The notes beneath the pieces were generated by a model. The model was not told the origin of the DNA. It ran no database searches and saw only the letters and a program-made list of their open reading frames with translations. From the NCBI GenBank assembly GCA_025526915.1, contig JAHLKH010000096.1, positions 1 through 64,000 of the forward strand: DNA of 64,000 bases, given 5' to 3'. Numbering within the stretch: position 1 is the first letter of the stretch; the number at the start of each line of letters is the position of its first letter. Position numbers and translations under genes: made by a program. Below are positions 21,800 through 37,922 of this stretch, piece by piece. The stretch is from Entophlyctis helioformis (Eukaryota; Chytridiomycota; Chytridiomycetes; Chytridiales; Chytriomycetaceae).

Positions 21800-24364
21800 A
21801 TGACGGTTCCGAGCCACAACGACCTTGACAACGACATGCTTGGATCGCAGGACGACGTTGACGACGACGTCGACGACTACATCCTGCAGGACGGCGACCG
21901 CAGAGACATTGGTACCGGAGGTGGCTCGGAGGCGGAAGGCGGCCTGTCTACAGCTGCCGGTGCAGCAGCAGGAAACGGCATCAGTCCTACGGCGTGCGCC
22001 GGATACGACATATTGCCGGTGGTGAGCTGCGGCTTTCGTGACGCAGCGATCTGCTGTTGGGCACATGCCACTGACGCTTGTTGCTCGCCTTGGACAGGCT
22101 TCGTTTGTGCACTCGGGCGGCATCAACTGCATGGCAGCCACAAGCGACTTTGTGGGTCCAGGCTGTGGCGTGGCAGCATGCGGGCGGTGCGCTGCAGAGG
22201 CTGACGCATGCGATGGCTGCAGCGCTGGGTCTTTACAGGAGCCGACGATGGCTTCATCCGCAAGTACGACTTTTATGCGACGCTTCGTGGCGACACGCTG
22301 CTGACCCAGGCGCAGCGGCACGGGCTCGTCGACACGGTTGTCAAGGCACGTTGAGTGGGGCTTGCCGATCCTGCATTGCGCCATGTTCGATATGCGTGGC
22401 TGACACGGCTTGAACAGTCTGGTGCGCTTGTGTCCGCTTGGGAGAACGAGGACAAGCAAGCAGGTGAAGAAGAGGGCATTGGCGTGCAGTGCTTTGGCAT
22501 GGCTTGCCACGCGGCCGACTGATGCATTCGTGACAGATCTCAAGCAGCAAGAGGTTGGCATCACATCCCAGCATCGCGTGTCGCCAGTATACAGCCTAGA
22601 CGTGCACTCTGAGGGTGTCTGGTGTGTGTCGGGACTCGATAATGGCCGCATCAACCTATGGACGGTCAGGCACGACGAAGGATCGGTAAGGCTTCCCAAG
22701 AAGCAGCCGTGTATCTGCTCACAGTGCACACATGGCCAGGACTGACGCGTGCCACTGTCAGTGCGCACATGTGTTTGAGGGCCACACAAACACCGTGTCT
22801 GTGCTCAAGATTTCCGGAAGTGAGCGGTCGCTGTACAGCGGCTCATGGGACAAGACGGTCAAGCTGTGGAGTCTGGATTCTGGCCGCGTCACACGCGACT
22901 TCAAGGGCGTCTCATCACAAGTCACGTCCATGTCGCTTCAACCGTCGTCCATTGCGGCTGATGCCGCACGCGCGACTACGCCCTCTCGGGGGCCGCGACC
23001 AAGCGTGCCAACAGACGATGCGCCACTCTTGGTGACGAGCTTTGATGGGCACATGTACGTGTTTGACCACCGAGACGCGAACGGACTAGTGAAGAAACTG
23101 CCCAACACGCTCGGAACTGCTCCGCCATGGGCTCTTTCGGTACGTTGTGCTGGGCTGGGTTGAGCATGCTGGCGGGAGTCACTGGCCGACCAGTAACCAT
23201 TGGGTGCACAGGCTTGCTGGAGCATTGAAGGCAGCAAGATCTACTGTGGACGGCGCAACGGTGTCGGTGAGTGGACTGCGGCCTGGTTGCTGTTGATGGC
23301 AGTGATGGGTTCTACAAGCAGATGTTAAGCATTGGCTGGCTGACTGACGACTGCGATGCATTCAGTGGAAGAGTACGACTTTGGCGAGGGCCGCCTGCTT
23401 CGGTCGATCCAGATGCCGCGCGACTCGGGGCCAGTGACGCTTGTGCAGTGCATGGCGAACGGCCGCAGCCTGCTATGGTAGGTTGCTTTGCTGTGTGGTG
23501 TCGCGTGATTTCATTGAGCGACGCTGACTGTTTGGGTTGCGGGCAGTGCGTCCAAGGACAACATCCGCTTGTGGGATCTGGACCACGAAGCCGAGATTGC
23601 CAAGGCGCTCGGTGGTACAGGATCAGCAGTGGGCGAACCCACAGGACGCGCATGCAACACTGCGACGTCGCCTGGATCCAAGACAGGCGGCTCCAGGCTG
23701 CGGAGCAACAGCGCGAATGCGCACAGCAATGGTGCCAACGCGAACACCAACAACCAGCAGCACCAGTTTGGCCTGCAGCTGGACCACGACGCGGGCATGG
23801 ATGGCGGCGATCCGCGGTTCCCGTCGTACACGGACGACTTTATGGACGACCACGATCCGTTTGCGCCGACCGACCACTCGCCGCCGGCCGTGGAGCGGCC
23901 CGAGAAGAAGCTGTCCAAGAACGCAAGCAAGATGGCGCTGCTGGGCGACAACGACCAGCTGAACGTGTCTGCGCCGTTTGTGATTGTGCCGGGACACCAC
24001 GGCGGCATGATCTCGTGCCTGTGTGAGTGCTGGGATGTGGGCTGGCATGTGGACTGGCATGTGGACTGGCATGTGGACTGGCTGGCTGTGCGGCACTGGA
24101 CTGACGCTGCTTGGCTGCTGGTGCGCAGTGATGGATCCTAGCAGGCGCTTCATGGTGGCAGCGTCCGGGTCTCGCGGCTGGGACGGGCTGTCGACCAACT
24201 TTTGTCTGTTATACGGCGTGGACCCGGTGGCCTCGACGGGGTCGGGCAGCGGTGGTGCACCAAGCGGTGGTGGTGGTGGTGGTGGTGGTGGTGGTGGTGC
24301 ACCAGCATCCGCAGGGCGAGTGGGGGCAGCATCGACGCCTGCCGCAAGCATGCCCGTCTTTTGA
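21800..24364 (+). CDS. SPT8: SPT8-like WD40 subunit of the SAGA complex
   Basis: About nine exons. The acidic N-terminus (DNDMLGSQDDVDDDVDDY) leads to GYDILPV, then exons reading ASFVHSGGINCMAATSDF and RWVFTGADDGFIRKYDFYAT. These, with TQAQRHGLVDTVVK, ALVSAWENED and SPVYSLDVHSEGVWCVSG, match the distinctive Spt8 arrangement. WD repeats follow (LYSGSWDKTVKLWSLDSG; ASKDNIRLWDLDHEAEIA). The C-terminus (WDGLSTNFCLLYGVDP) ends in a poly-Gly tract. Spt8 is the SAGA subunit that contacts TBP and is largely fungal. Exon borders visible include 21800-22021, 22098-22151 and 22223 onward. One intron appears to use a GC donor (AAG|GCACGT). The gene is divergent from the HYDIN-like gene. Confidence 0.85.
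24045..24082 (+). repeat. 12-bp tandem repeat in an SPT8 intron
   Basis: About three to four copies of a TGTGGACTGGCA unit, located inside the last intron (donor GTGAGTGCTGG near 24022, acceptor near 24128). Confidence 0.75.
24262..24300 (+). repeat. GGT trinucleotide run encoding poly-glycine in SPT8
   Basis: About 13 GGT units in the SPT8 C-terminal exon, giving an uninterrupted glycine run just before the Ala-rich end. Confidence 0.9.
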
Positions 24365-24662
24365 GCGAGCGGCCGAGCGGTCGAACGTGCGCCATGTGCG
24401 TTGTCTGGCCTGCCACCGCCTCTTGCCGTGCTTTGGCCGCCGTCGCATGGCTGGACAGCGACGGCAAGTGGGCTAGCAGGCAGGCTGGCAGGCAGGCTGG
24501 CAGGCAGGCAAGCAGGCGCTGGTGCACACACCACCACCACATCCCCACCACCTACAGCGCAACCACAGCCCGACACACATAAAGCCGTTCAACGCTCCCA
24601 CGTGCACTTTGCCCAACTCTCGCCATCGGCGTCCATCTGCCCGCCAGCCCGCCAGCCCATCA

Positions 24663-29979
<5,317 letters not shown>

Positions 29980-30055
29980 GTGTGGATTCGTGTGATTGGA
30001 ATGAAGGCTGCGACTCTGAAGGTGTCGTGTTGTATGAGCGGGCAGTGTGGGCGGG

Positions 30056-30112
30056 CAGTGTGGCAGGCAGTGTGGCAGGCAGCGACTGTGGCAGGCAGGC
30101 AGGCAGTCCTGA
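30056..30112 (+). repeat. GGCAGGCAGTGT short repeats
   Basis: Degenerate GTGTGGCAGGCAG units between the ARO1 stop and the MIS14-like start. This 206-bp gap holds no other feature. Confidence 0.7.
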
Positions 30113-30185
30113 GGATGGGCGGCCAAGTGGAGCACGGCCGGCGATTGGTGGTTTCGGACATCCGCGAACAGCGAACACGGTCGAG

Positions 30186-31744
30186 ATGCTTGTGAGCACA
30201 GGCGTTGGCACGAGCAGGCAGCAGACGCAGCAGCAGACGCAGCAGACGCAGCAGCAGGCGCAGTACGCCAAGCTGCAGACAGAGTCGCGCAGCGACGTGC
30301 TGTTCATCCAGAGCGAGCTCAAGGCCGCCGTGCGCAGCTGCGTGGCCGCCCGCGCCGAGCAGCTGGCGGCCGTGGCCGATGCCCGCAGCCGCATCCTCGA
30401 GGCCAAGCGGCCAGACCTTGCGGGCGTCGCTGCGTCGGCGGCGGGCAGCGACAGCGACAGGAAGCTGCTGGCCCGCTCGGAGCCGCTCGGCGTGCAGCAG
30501 GAGGTGGAGCGCCGACTCGCCAAGGTGCGGCATCTCGCTTGTGCATCTCAACTGCTGGTGCTGCTGCCGCCGCCGTGACTTGCACTCACAGCTTGCCGTT
30601 GCCGTTGCCGGCCTCTGCCCGTGACGCTGCAGTGGATCGAGCACGTCTTTGAGCTCGCGGGCCCAACATCCAGGTCAACGGCATCGAGTACACAAAGGCC
30701 CTCGAGGCTGTCCAGGGTGCGTGCGTGTGCGTGTGGTGTGGCATCTGGTTGCCACATCGGCTAACGCTGCGGCTGCCCGCCCGTGCCAGAATACGAGCCG
30801 TTTGACGAAGAGCTGCGGCAAGAGGCCGACAGCCTGCACCACAGCGTGCAGGATGCGCTCGTGGCCACGACGCGGTTGCGGCGAGAGGTGCCGCAGGCCG
30901 TCGACGTGCTCGCGGCAGAGAGCGTGCGCATGCTGGCCGACATCACCGAGAACGCGGCCGTGGCCGAGCCGCCCGAGATGGCCATGCCGGCCGTCCCCAG
31001 TCTCGGTAGGGCCTGCTGCGTATCTGCCGCATCTGCCGATGCGATCTGCGGTGTGTGTCTGCGACTGACCCACGGCGCGCTGGCAGGCATGGATCAGGAC
31101 CTGATGGACAGCGTGGCACGCGACTATGCGGATGCCGTCAGCACACACCGCCTTGTGGGCCAGGTGCGTCCTGTCTGCGTGCACAGCTCGGCATGGCTGC
31201 AGACTGACCATGTCATGGATGGACGGATGGACGCGTGGACGCATGGACGGTTGAACGCGCAACTGCCACGCAGAGCATTGCGCCGAAACTCGAAAAGGCA
31301 AAGCGAGCACAGGCCATTCTGGACCGCCTCAAAGTGCCGTCGGCGTCGCTCATCCGCCAAGACGAGCAGTTCCAGCACGCGCAGTCTGGATCGGGCCTGT
31401 CTGCGTCTGCGTCGAACAGCAGCGGCGGCGTGGGCAAGATGCCCCAAACGCCGCGATCGTCGCGCCGCCAGAGCTCGGGTGTAGCCATGCGGGCACCGCC
31501 CATGACGCCACGCACGGCCGGGTTTGGCCTTGTGCGACGTCTCGAGGCCGAAGCGCGCCGCAACGCAGCGGCATCCTCGATCTCGTCGGCCGTCCTTCCT
31601 GCCCCCTCCACCTTGACTGCTTCTTCTTTGTCTTCTTCGTCTTCTTCTTCTTCGTTGACTTCCACTTCTTCATCCTCTGCTGCTGCTCCACACGCGGCGT
31701 CCGGCTCGACGGGCTCGACAACTCCGCCCTCTGCGGCGTTGTGA
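30186..31744 (+). CDS. MIS14: Kinetochore Mis14/NSL1-like protein (MIS12 complex)
   Basis: Exon 1 (30186-30524) has a polyGln start and a helical region (SRSDVLFIQSELKAAVRSCV). Exon 2 reads WIEHVFELA then NIQVNGIEYTKALEAVQ. Exon 3 starts EYEPFDEELRQEADSLHHSV and TTRLRREVPQAVDVLA. Two further exons follow (GMDQDLMDSVARDYADAV; SIAPKLEKAKRAQAILDRLK), then a long Ser/Ala-rich tail. The order of an N-terminal helix, NI.VNG..Y, EPFD..L and LRRE.P is the recognisable pattern of the Mis14/NSL1 family, a subunit of the four-protein MIS12 complex linking centromeric chromatin to NDC80. One base seems missing at about 30662 (C run before AACATCCAG). The poorly conserved N- and C-termini keep the call below certainty. 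Confidence 0.7.
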
Positions 31745-31889
31745 TGTGCCTCAACCCTCAGTGCCGCAATCAAAATTTTCCGCGCCATCGAATTTTGGCT
31801 TGCACACGCAGACGCTCTCACACAGCCAGACAGCCAGACGCACGCAGCCAGACGCTCACAGCCAGACAGCCAGACAGACGCACGCTGCA

Positions 31890-33745
31890 ATGGCCGCTGC
31901 TCCGCACGTTGTGGCGCAGAGCCTGCTGGCGTCGCTCGAGCACATCATCTACGTGCACTTTGTGTACTTGTACCTGCTCGACTTTTCGCTGCTGACCCTG
32001 GCGCTGCGGGTCATGGCCTTTGTGGCAAGTGGCTCGCCGGCGGTTGTGGTTGCTCCTGCTGCTGCTGCTGCGGACGCACAAAGGCACACGCACTGACGCC
32101 GAGTGTCTGCGCACATGTGGGCGCTTACGCTTCTGTGTGCGCTCGTCTGCACGCACAGTTCCAGACGCCGCTGATGCTGTCCAAGTCGGTGCGGCTCAGC
32201 GTCAACTACGTCGTCATCATCAATGCCATCTTTGTGCTCAACCATTTCAGCACTCCGCAAGGCCCCGCTGTCATCATTGACTATTTCGGCAGCCGTGCGT
32301 CGCTGGCTTGCTGGCTTGCTTGTCATTGCCATTGTTGCGTTGCGATCGCACACTTGCTAACGCTGCAATGCCGCGGACCGGCCATTTCTCACGCACCTTG
32401 AACGGCGATGCACACAACAGCGCCAACCACATCGCGCCTGTTCTTGATATGGCTCGATCTGCTCGTCACTGTCATGCAGCTGTTCAGAACTCTCATCCTG
32501 CACACCACAAAGACGTCCTCGAGAACTTCGCGGCTCTTCTTTGCCATCACGCCTGCACCTGCAAGCAACCATACCCGCCACTCATCGCATCGCAGCCGCT
32601 CGCAGTCCGAGTCGTTGCTGCTGGGATCGTCGTCCGGATCACCTTCTGCATCGGGCCAGAGTGCACAGCAGCTGCTGCACATGTCGTCTTCGTCGTCGCT
32701 GGAATCCTCCTCGTCGTCGTCCTCGTTGCCCTATTCGCCGCCACTCTCGCCGTCACTGGCACCAGTTGGATCATCTTCATCGTCAGCGGCTGGACCTGCT
32801 GCGATGGATGGCGACGGCGTGCACCTTGCATCCGCGTCTGAATCTGGGACTGGTGCCTCGCAGTCTCGCTCTCTGGCACGGCAGCCGTCGCTCAACAGCC
32901 GTCGCGCCACATCAGCAGCTGCGTTGCCGCATGGCTCGTTGTCGCCACTTTCGTCGCCAGCATCAACAGCTGCTGCAGGAGTGCGCGATGAGCTGAGCAC
33001 CGTCTTCACGATGGAGTTTGACATTCCAGGTGTCGCCCGCAGCATCATGCACGAGAGACGCGAGCGGCGGCGTCGCAGCAGACAAGAAGCCGCCGCGGCT
33101 GCTGCTGCACGCTCGGCATCGGCATCAGGCAGCCCGTTGCCACGCACATTCTGGAACCGCATGGCTGCTCTCCGTGGATCGCCGTCGTCAGGCGTCTCGA
33201 TCCCTGGCACGCCGCGTGTCCCGCGACTGGCTGCCATGCCGACACTCGACATCAACGGCCTGCGCGCTGCACTCAACTGGCGCATCATGCGTCTCAATGC
33301 ACAGCTGCGTGCCCAACGGCGGCAGCCTGCCTCGTCCCCATCCGCACAATCGGCCGCAGCATTGCGATCGACTTCCAACAGCCAGGCCATGCACAGCGCA
33401 GCAGACGATGCAGACGATGCAGACGAGAGCCATGGCTTTGACGATCTGAGCCGGCCGCCACTGCCAGACACCGAGCAGCCGCATCTTGATCTGCCTGGGT
33501 CCAACCGCAGCCTGCTTGCGTTCTCGCGCTACAGCCAGCCGTCATCGATACCTGCCCTGGCTGGCATGGCCGGGATACCCGATCCTGCACAACACGAGCT
33601 GTTGCTCTCATCGACGCTCAGCGACGACTATGAAGACGAAGACGACGATGACGAGTACGAGGATGTGGACGTGGACGTGGATGTGGATGCACAACAGAGC
33701 ACGGTGCGGTCACGGCCATCCAACTCGAGGAATCTGCCCGTGTGA
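31890..33745 (+). CDS. DUF1746-family multi-pass membrane protein
   Basis: Exon 1 (31890-32024) encodes MAAAPHVVAQSLLASLEHI and YVHFVYLYLLDFSLLTLALR. Exon 2 (32159-32294) has KSVRLSVNYVVIINAIF and GPAVIIDYFG, and exon 3 opens with RLFLIWLDLLVTVMQLFRTL. This three- to four-helix pattern, with a short soluble loop containing a D-F/Y-x-G motif, is that of the fungal DUF1746 domain. I recall the fission-yeast DSC ubiquitin-ligase subunit Dsc4 as a possible relative, but this needs confirming by search. A long Ser/Ala-rich, acidic tail follows, with an Asp/Glu/Val repeat (about 33630-33690). Intron 1 looks GC-AG (GTG|GCAAGT). Intron 2 has a good CTAAC branch site. Confidence 0.7.
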
Positions 33746-34109
33746 TATGCGAATATACAGCAGTTGTGTTACACATATGGCGTGCCTTTCTCTTCATGAG
33801 GCGAGTGGATGAGCGTGTGAGTGCCAGACAGACATATGGAAGGCAACTGGCGGCATGTGCGTGCAGGATCCATTGGGAGCTATCGAGGGCAGACTGAGCA
33901 CACTGCACTTCCACTCTTGCCCGTCTGCATCCCTTGTTCGGCGTCGCCTTGCCTTGCCGTGCTGCTGTCCACTGGCGCGTCTGCCTTGCAACCATCGCGT
34001 CTGCACAAGACGCGCTCTGTCCGAGTCCACCACATGCCACTGCTGTGCATTGCACTCGCCAGATGCTCATCCTTCTCCATGCATCGCTCCTGCTCCTGCT
34101 GCTGTCCAC
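33746..34109. other. Region downstream of P1, partly conserved with P2
   Basis: 364 bp between the DUF1746 stop and the main P1 frame. From 33899 on it matches 45506-45714, and a minus-strand frame rich in Gln/Glu (RRVQGRLSGQQQEQER) is preserved in both copies. It may be 3' coding sequence or conserved UTR of the P gene. Between 33746 and 33899 nothing was recognised. Confidence 0.45.
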
Positions 34110-34910
34110 TCAGCCTGCCTTGCACTCGCCTCCAGTCTCTGTCTTGCCACTCTTGCCGGCTTTGCTCTTCCAAGCCTTGGTGGACGTGGCACTCTGCGGC
34201 TCTTCCTTGTCGTCGCTTCCATCGCCATGCACAGCGACTGTCTCGACATCAGCATCAGCACTCGTGCCAGTATCGTCAGCCGCCCCATCTCTCTCTGCCT
34301 CCTCATTCTCCCCAATCACGACGCAGACAGCACCGCTGTGTGTGAGTCTGTCGTCCACGTCCATGACACCAGTGTCCTCCATGCCGACTTGCAGAGCAGA
34401 CAGTGCCGCCACAGCGAGTGTGGGCATATCCGTCGTGTCAACACGACCAGTGCGCGTTGTCTCGCTTGGCAGCGATCCTGGCATGGACAGCATCTGGTTG
34501 GCCGTCACACACCTGTGGCTTGTCAGGCAACGCCAGCTGGTGGGATGCAGCGACATCACGGACGCAAGGGACGCACTGTCAACGGCCCGTATCCACGGCC
34601 GTTGGGTTCTTATGGCGTTTCGGCATTTATTGGAATCTTAACTGAACGATTGAAATCCATTACTACCAGCCCACGTTCTGGAACTTTCATTGCACATAGC
34701 AACACTTGCACTGGACCACACTGTCCAGATCGAACAACTAGATCGCAATGGTTGGCAGATGGCGTGTCCTTCCAAGTCATGCCATTCGAGTCCAGCTGTG
34801 CTCATGGCCGCAATGCCACGCGTATCCTTTGACGGCGATACTGCTGCTGACGATGATGGCTCAGCCGATCTGGCTGCACTCTTGGCATGCGTGGCTGGAA
34901 TGGTTGCAAT
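34110..34910 (-). pseudogene. P1: unrecognised acidic-protein gene, interrupted copy
   Basis: A homologue of P2. A shared start region (GIAAMSTAGLEWHDLEGHA, ATG at 34805) and a shared body (SLHPTSWRCLTSHRCV; MPGSLPSETTRTGRVDTTDM; acidic EEAERDGAADDTGTSADAD; Lys-rich end) lie on either side of an AT-rich insertion at about 34577-34699 that P2 lacks. The insertion breaks the frame and introduces stops. No domain was recognised; the acidic then lysine-rich tail suggests a disordered protein. The gene sits 3' of ankyrin unit B on the same strand, as P2 does with unit D, so the pair moved together. Confidence 0.5.
34577..34699. mobile_element. AT-rich insertion of about 120 bp in P1 (origin unknown)
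   Basis: Present in P1 and absent from P2, where flanking sequence is continuous (P2 reads GACGCACTTGGCAACACC). It starts with a short inverted motif (ACGGCCCGTATCCACGGCCGT-like, about 34581-34601) and is visibly more AT-rich than its surroundings. No long ORF and no clear terminal repeats or target-site duplication were found, so calling it a mobile-element remnant is inference. Confidence 0.35.
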
Positions 34911-35007
34911 GGTGCTTGCCACTGCGTCGACAGCCGAGATCGGCTTGGTCAAGTTGTGTTTGGTCTTGCTGGTCTTGTTGGTGATGGCAGGAATGTGCCA
35001 TCCGACT

Positions 35008-36216
35008 TCATTGCTGAGACGACAGTGTCTTGACGAGTGAAACGAGACGCCTGACAGCAGCCGTGTTTCCGCTCGTAATAATCGCATCAATGATGGAGTC
35101 ACGTCGCACTCCAGAGAGACTCTTGACCAGAACAGTGGCGATCTCGTCGGTCTTGGCATTGATGATGGCATCGGCAGTGAAGCCTTCGGTGCGGTTGGCC
35201 AGAAGCCACTGGACGACGCGAAGGTGGCCATTCTCGGCAGCCATATCAATCGCATAAGTCGTGCATCCTTCCGTGCGGTTGGCATGAAGCCACTGGATGA
35301 CGTGAAGATGTCCTTTCTCAGCTGCCAAATCCATCGCTCTTGTTGTGCATCCTTCTGCGGTTGGCATAAGCCAGATAACCAGATCCAAGGTGCCCGAGTC
35401 TGCAGCAAGATCCATGGTGCGTCGGTGCAGCGAACCTTGGGAAGCCGCAGCAGATACTGCACCATCTGAAGTCCACCGAAGAATGCAGCTAGGTTGAGGA
35501 CAGACTTCTGCATTGTATCGGTGGCACACTCTTCGTGCTGGTTGAGCTGCTCGATCGTGACGAGCTTCTTGCCGAGGAGATGCTTGAGAAAGTCGACGCA
35601 GTTGCCCTTGACAGCCATGATGCCGAGATCAACGAAATCCCTCAGCGGCACAGCATCCAGCCACATCTTCTGCAGTGGGATGTATCGGATACATCCATCG
35701 TCGAAACGCTCGCACAGTCGCTGGTACATGCCGATCGACTTGACATGCGCAAGGTCCTCGACTCCAGTCGACAGCAGGCAGCAGACCAAGATCGCCCTGC
35801 CAGTCCTGCTCGAAGCCATCGACCCACAGCGCTCGCTTGGCTGCGACGTCCATCTTGGCACATCGAGACGGCCGTGAAGGAAGCGAGTGAGCGGGCCAGC
35901 GTGCGAGGATGTCCCGGATCTCCTGCGGACACAGCAGCCAGTAGTCGGATGCCTGCTGAGCTCGCTGAGCGGCGAGTCTGGCTTGCGGCGACTGCACAAC
36001 GACGCCGGCTTCCTTGAGTGCCGCTGACGGAACGGCTTGAACGAACGCAGCGACAATGGCTGCCAGCGAGTGGCCGGCAGTGACGAGGTCCTGCACGATG
36101 GCGGCGGCCTTGGCTGCGAGGCTCTCCTGCTCTTGCTCATGGCCACCGTCCTCGTCGATGCTCAGCGACTGGCTTGTGCGACGGCGCTTTGTGTGTGTGC
36201 GGGTCTCAGGCGGCAT
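35008..36216 (-). pseudogene. Ankyrin unit B, degenerate
   Basis: ATG at 36216 opens MPPETRTHTKRRRTSQ as in the other units. The conserved F-box-like block is damaged: the IRDECLKHAG region has lost several bases near 35905-35915, another base is missing near 35858, and [11 protein letters not shown] is disrupted near 35765. Further shifts affect the ankyrin repeats ([34 protein letters not shown]). The end reads LVKTLSSQQ with a stop at 35008. Its 5' side joins the long HYDIN-like exon copy at about 36360. Confidence 0.75.
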
Positions 36217-36354
36217 CTGTCCGAAAGTGTTTGTTGTTGTGGCGGCAACCACGACGCAGCTGCACAGATCCAAGTGGTGCGGCTGCTGGTCGCTGTGCTG
36301 CTCATGTGCTCGGCACTTGCCACGATCGCAGTGCCAGTGGCCGTGAGCATGCTG

Positions 36355-37087
36355 GCTGCTGGTGGATGCCGCATGCACACAGCCAGTGCACGGTCACCTC
36401 CAGCAGCTCGGCTTCAGCCGCAATGGCAGCGAGGCAGCCGAGCAGCGTGCAGGCAATCCCAATGCAGCAGGCGGCAGACGCAGCACCATGACCAAGGCCG
36501 GATCGCTGATCGTGGCTGGCACGCAGCAGCAGCAGCAGCAGCAAGCAGCAGCAGGACCACTGACCATCCCAGAGAGCCGCGGCACCGACAGGTCTGTGGG
36601 ATCGTCGCCATCACACGGCGGTGCAGCACTCCATCTGGCATCCAAGTCCGTCGCGAGCATCTCGCCGTCGGTGTCGCGGCAGCCGTCGCCGCCCAAGCCA
36701 GGCTCGCCAGGCAAGCCACCGCGCACACCGACGCTGGTCCAGCAGCGACCCAGAGCCGCGAACGAGTCGGCCGATGCCCACGCAGCAGCACAAGCAGCAC
36801 AAGCGGCAGCAGCATCCAGCGACCAGCCCGCCAGCAGCATCGCGCTCGATGCCAGCAGCAGCCTGGCTGATGGAGCAGCAGCCAGGACGGCGCGGCAGCC
36901 AAGCCTGATGCCTCCGCAGCACGGCCAAGGGCAGCCGCAGCCAGGGTCACAGCCAGGGTCGCAGCCAGGGCAGCCCGCCGCGGCCCGAGCGCAGCAGTTC
37001 CGCACGGTGGCCACGGGCGAGCTGCGCATCACGTTCTTGAACGGCATGATGCAGTCGATCCCCATCGTGGTGGAGCAGCCGTGCTGA
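36355..37087 (+). pseudogene. Duplicate of the HYDIN-like last exon with intact C-terminus
   Basis: An open frame from GFSRNGSEAAEQRAGNPNAA to ITFLNGMMQSIPIVVEQPC (stop 37085-37087). It is nearly identical to the genuine last exon at 13954-14690 but lacks everything upstream. It keeps the base missing from the genuine gene near 14067, so it shows the likely original C-terminus. It starts at the ankyrin-unit junction and has no promoter or start of its own kind, so it is an orphan exon carried by the inverted repeat. Confidence 0.85.
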
Positions 37088-37422
37088 GCGAGCGTGTGTC
37101 TCTCTGCTGTCTGTCTCTCTGCTGTCTCACACGCACTGCGAATGAATGCACTCGCCTGTCTCACGCCCCGCTCCCACCGGCCCTGCTCCCGTTGCCGCGC
37201 TGCTGTGTGGGTGACAAGCGACGCTCAGAGACCGTGACTCAGCAAGTGTCACGCTGACAAGCCCCGGTCTGCTGACCGTCTCCAAATCCCCATAAAGCGG
37301 CTCGTCTCCCGCGACTGCCAAGTGTCTCCCTTGTCTCACACACCACATTCACGCACACACCTGCCACTCGGCCCCCTCTCTGTCTCTCACACACACACAC
37401 CCCGCACACACGCACACGCACC
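37088..37422. other. Intergenic region upstream of haemoglobin 2 (right)
   Basis: 335 bp, the inverted copy of 13618-13953. It holds repeated CTGTCTCTCTG motifs, TGACTCAGCAAGTGTCAC (AP-1-like TGACTCA core) and an ACAC tract just before the start codon. No gene seen. Confidence 0.5.
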
Positions 37423-37791
37423 ATGACGCTCCTCGAGGACATTGGCGGCGAGGCTGCCGTCACCAAGGTCGTCGACGTCTTCTACACCAACCTGCTCAAG
37501 GACGACCGCGTGGCGCCGTTCTTTGCCAAGACCAACATGGACCGCCAGCGCACGATGCAGACAAAGTTCCTCATGCACGTCACCGGCGGCACGCCCTACA
37601 ACGGCGCCAGCATGCGCAAGGCACACAGCCGCATGCGCCTGACCGACGAGCATTTCAACGTCGTGCTGAGCACGCTGGCTGCTGCGCTGCGCGAGTGCGG
37701 CGTGGCCGATGTCCACATTGCCCAGATTGCGGCCGTGGCCGAGACCACCCGCGACGACGTGCTTGGCCGCACGCCAGCCACCGACGAGTGA
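37423..37791 (+). CDS. Truncated haemoglobin 2, right copy
   Basis: A 122-aa protein identical to the left copy at 13249-13617, with Tyr21 (B10), Gln42, Gln46 and proximal His68. The start ATG follows a CA-rich leader. Keeping identical protein sequence while nearby simple repeats differ fits either recent duplication or gene conversion between arms. Confidence 0.93.
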   Translation: MTLLEDIGGEAAVTKVVDVFYTNLLKDDRVAPFFAKTNMDRQRTMQTKFLMHVTGGTPYNGASMRKAHSRMRLTDEHFNVVLSTLAAALRECGVADVHIAQIAAVAETTRDDVLGRTPATDE

Positions 37792-37868
37792 CGAGTGGCG
37801 AGTGACGCCTCGCCTTGCCTCGCCTCGTCTGCCCCATCCTCTCTTCCTAATGCTCCCCTCACATCGTC

Positions 37869-37874
37869 AATAAA
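37869..37874 (+). terminator. AATAAA polyadenylation signal for haemoglobin 2 (right)
   Basis: AATAAA about 80 bp after the stop, the mirror of the left-arm signal. Confidence 0.55.
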
Positions 37875-37922
37875 CAGCCACGATCCCACACACCAGCCTC
37901 TGTACACTGGAATGCCAGCCCG

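Larger units (their letters stand above)
33899..36365 (-). repeat. Direct segmental duplication, copy 1 (P1 + ankyrin unit B)
   Basis: Matches 45506-47857 in the same orientation and gene order (ankyrin unit upstream, P downstream), with an offset near 11.6 kb at the left end and 11.49 kb at the right end. The difference is an insertion of about 120 bp in this copy. Confidence 0.85.

Noticed and set aside
24145..24551. Poly-His and poly-Cys frames around 24.2-24.5 kb
   Set aside because: Artefacts of the GGT run and GCAGG repeats; the SPT8 frame explains this stretch.
36362..37087. The 241-codon frame as an independent gene
   Set aside because: Its first codons come from the ankyrin-unit border and all the rest is the HYDIN-like last exon; no own conserved start. 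Treated as an orphan exon copy.
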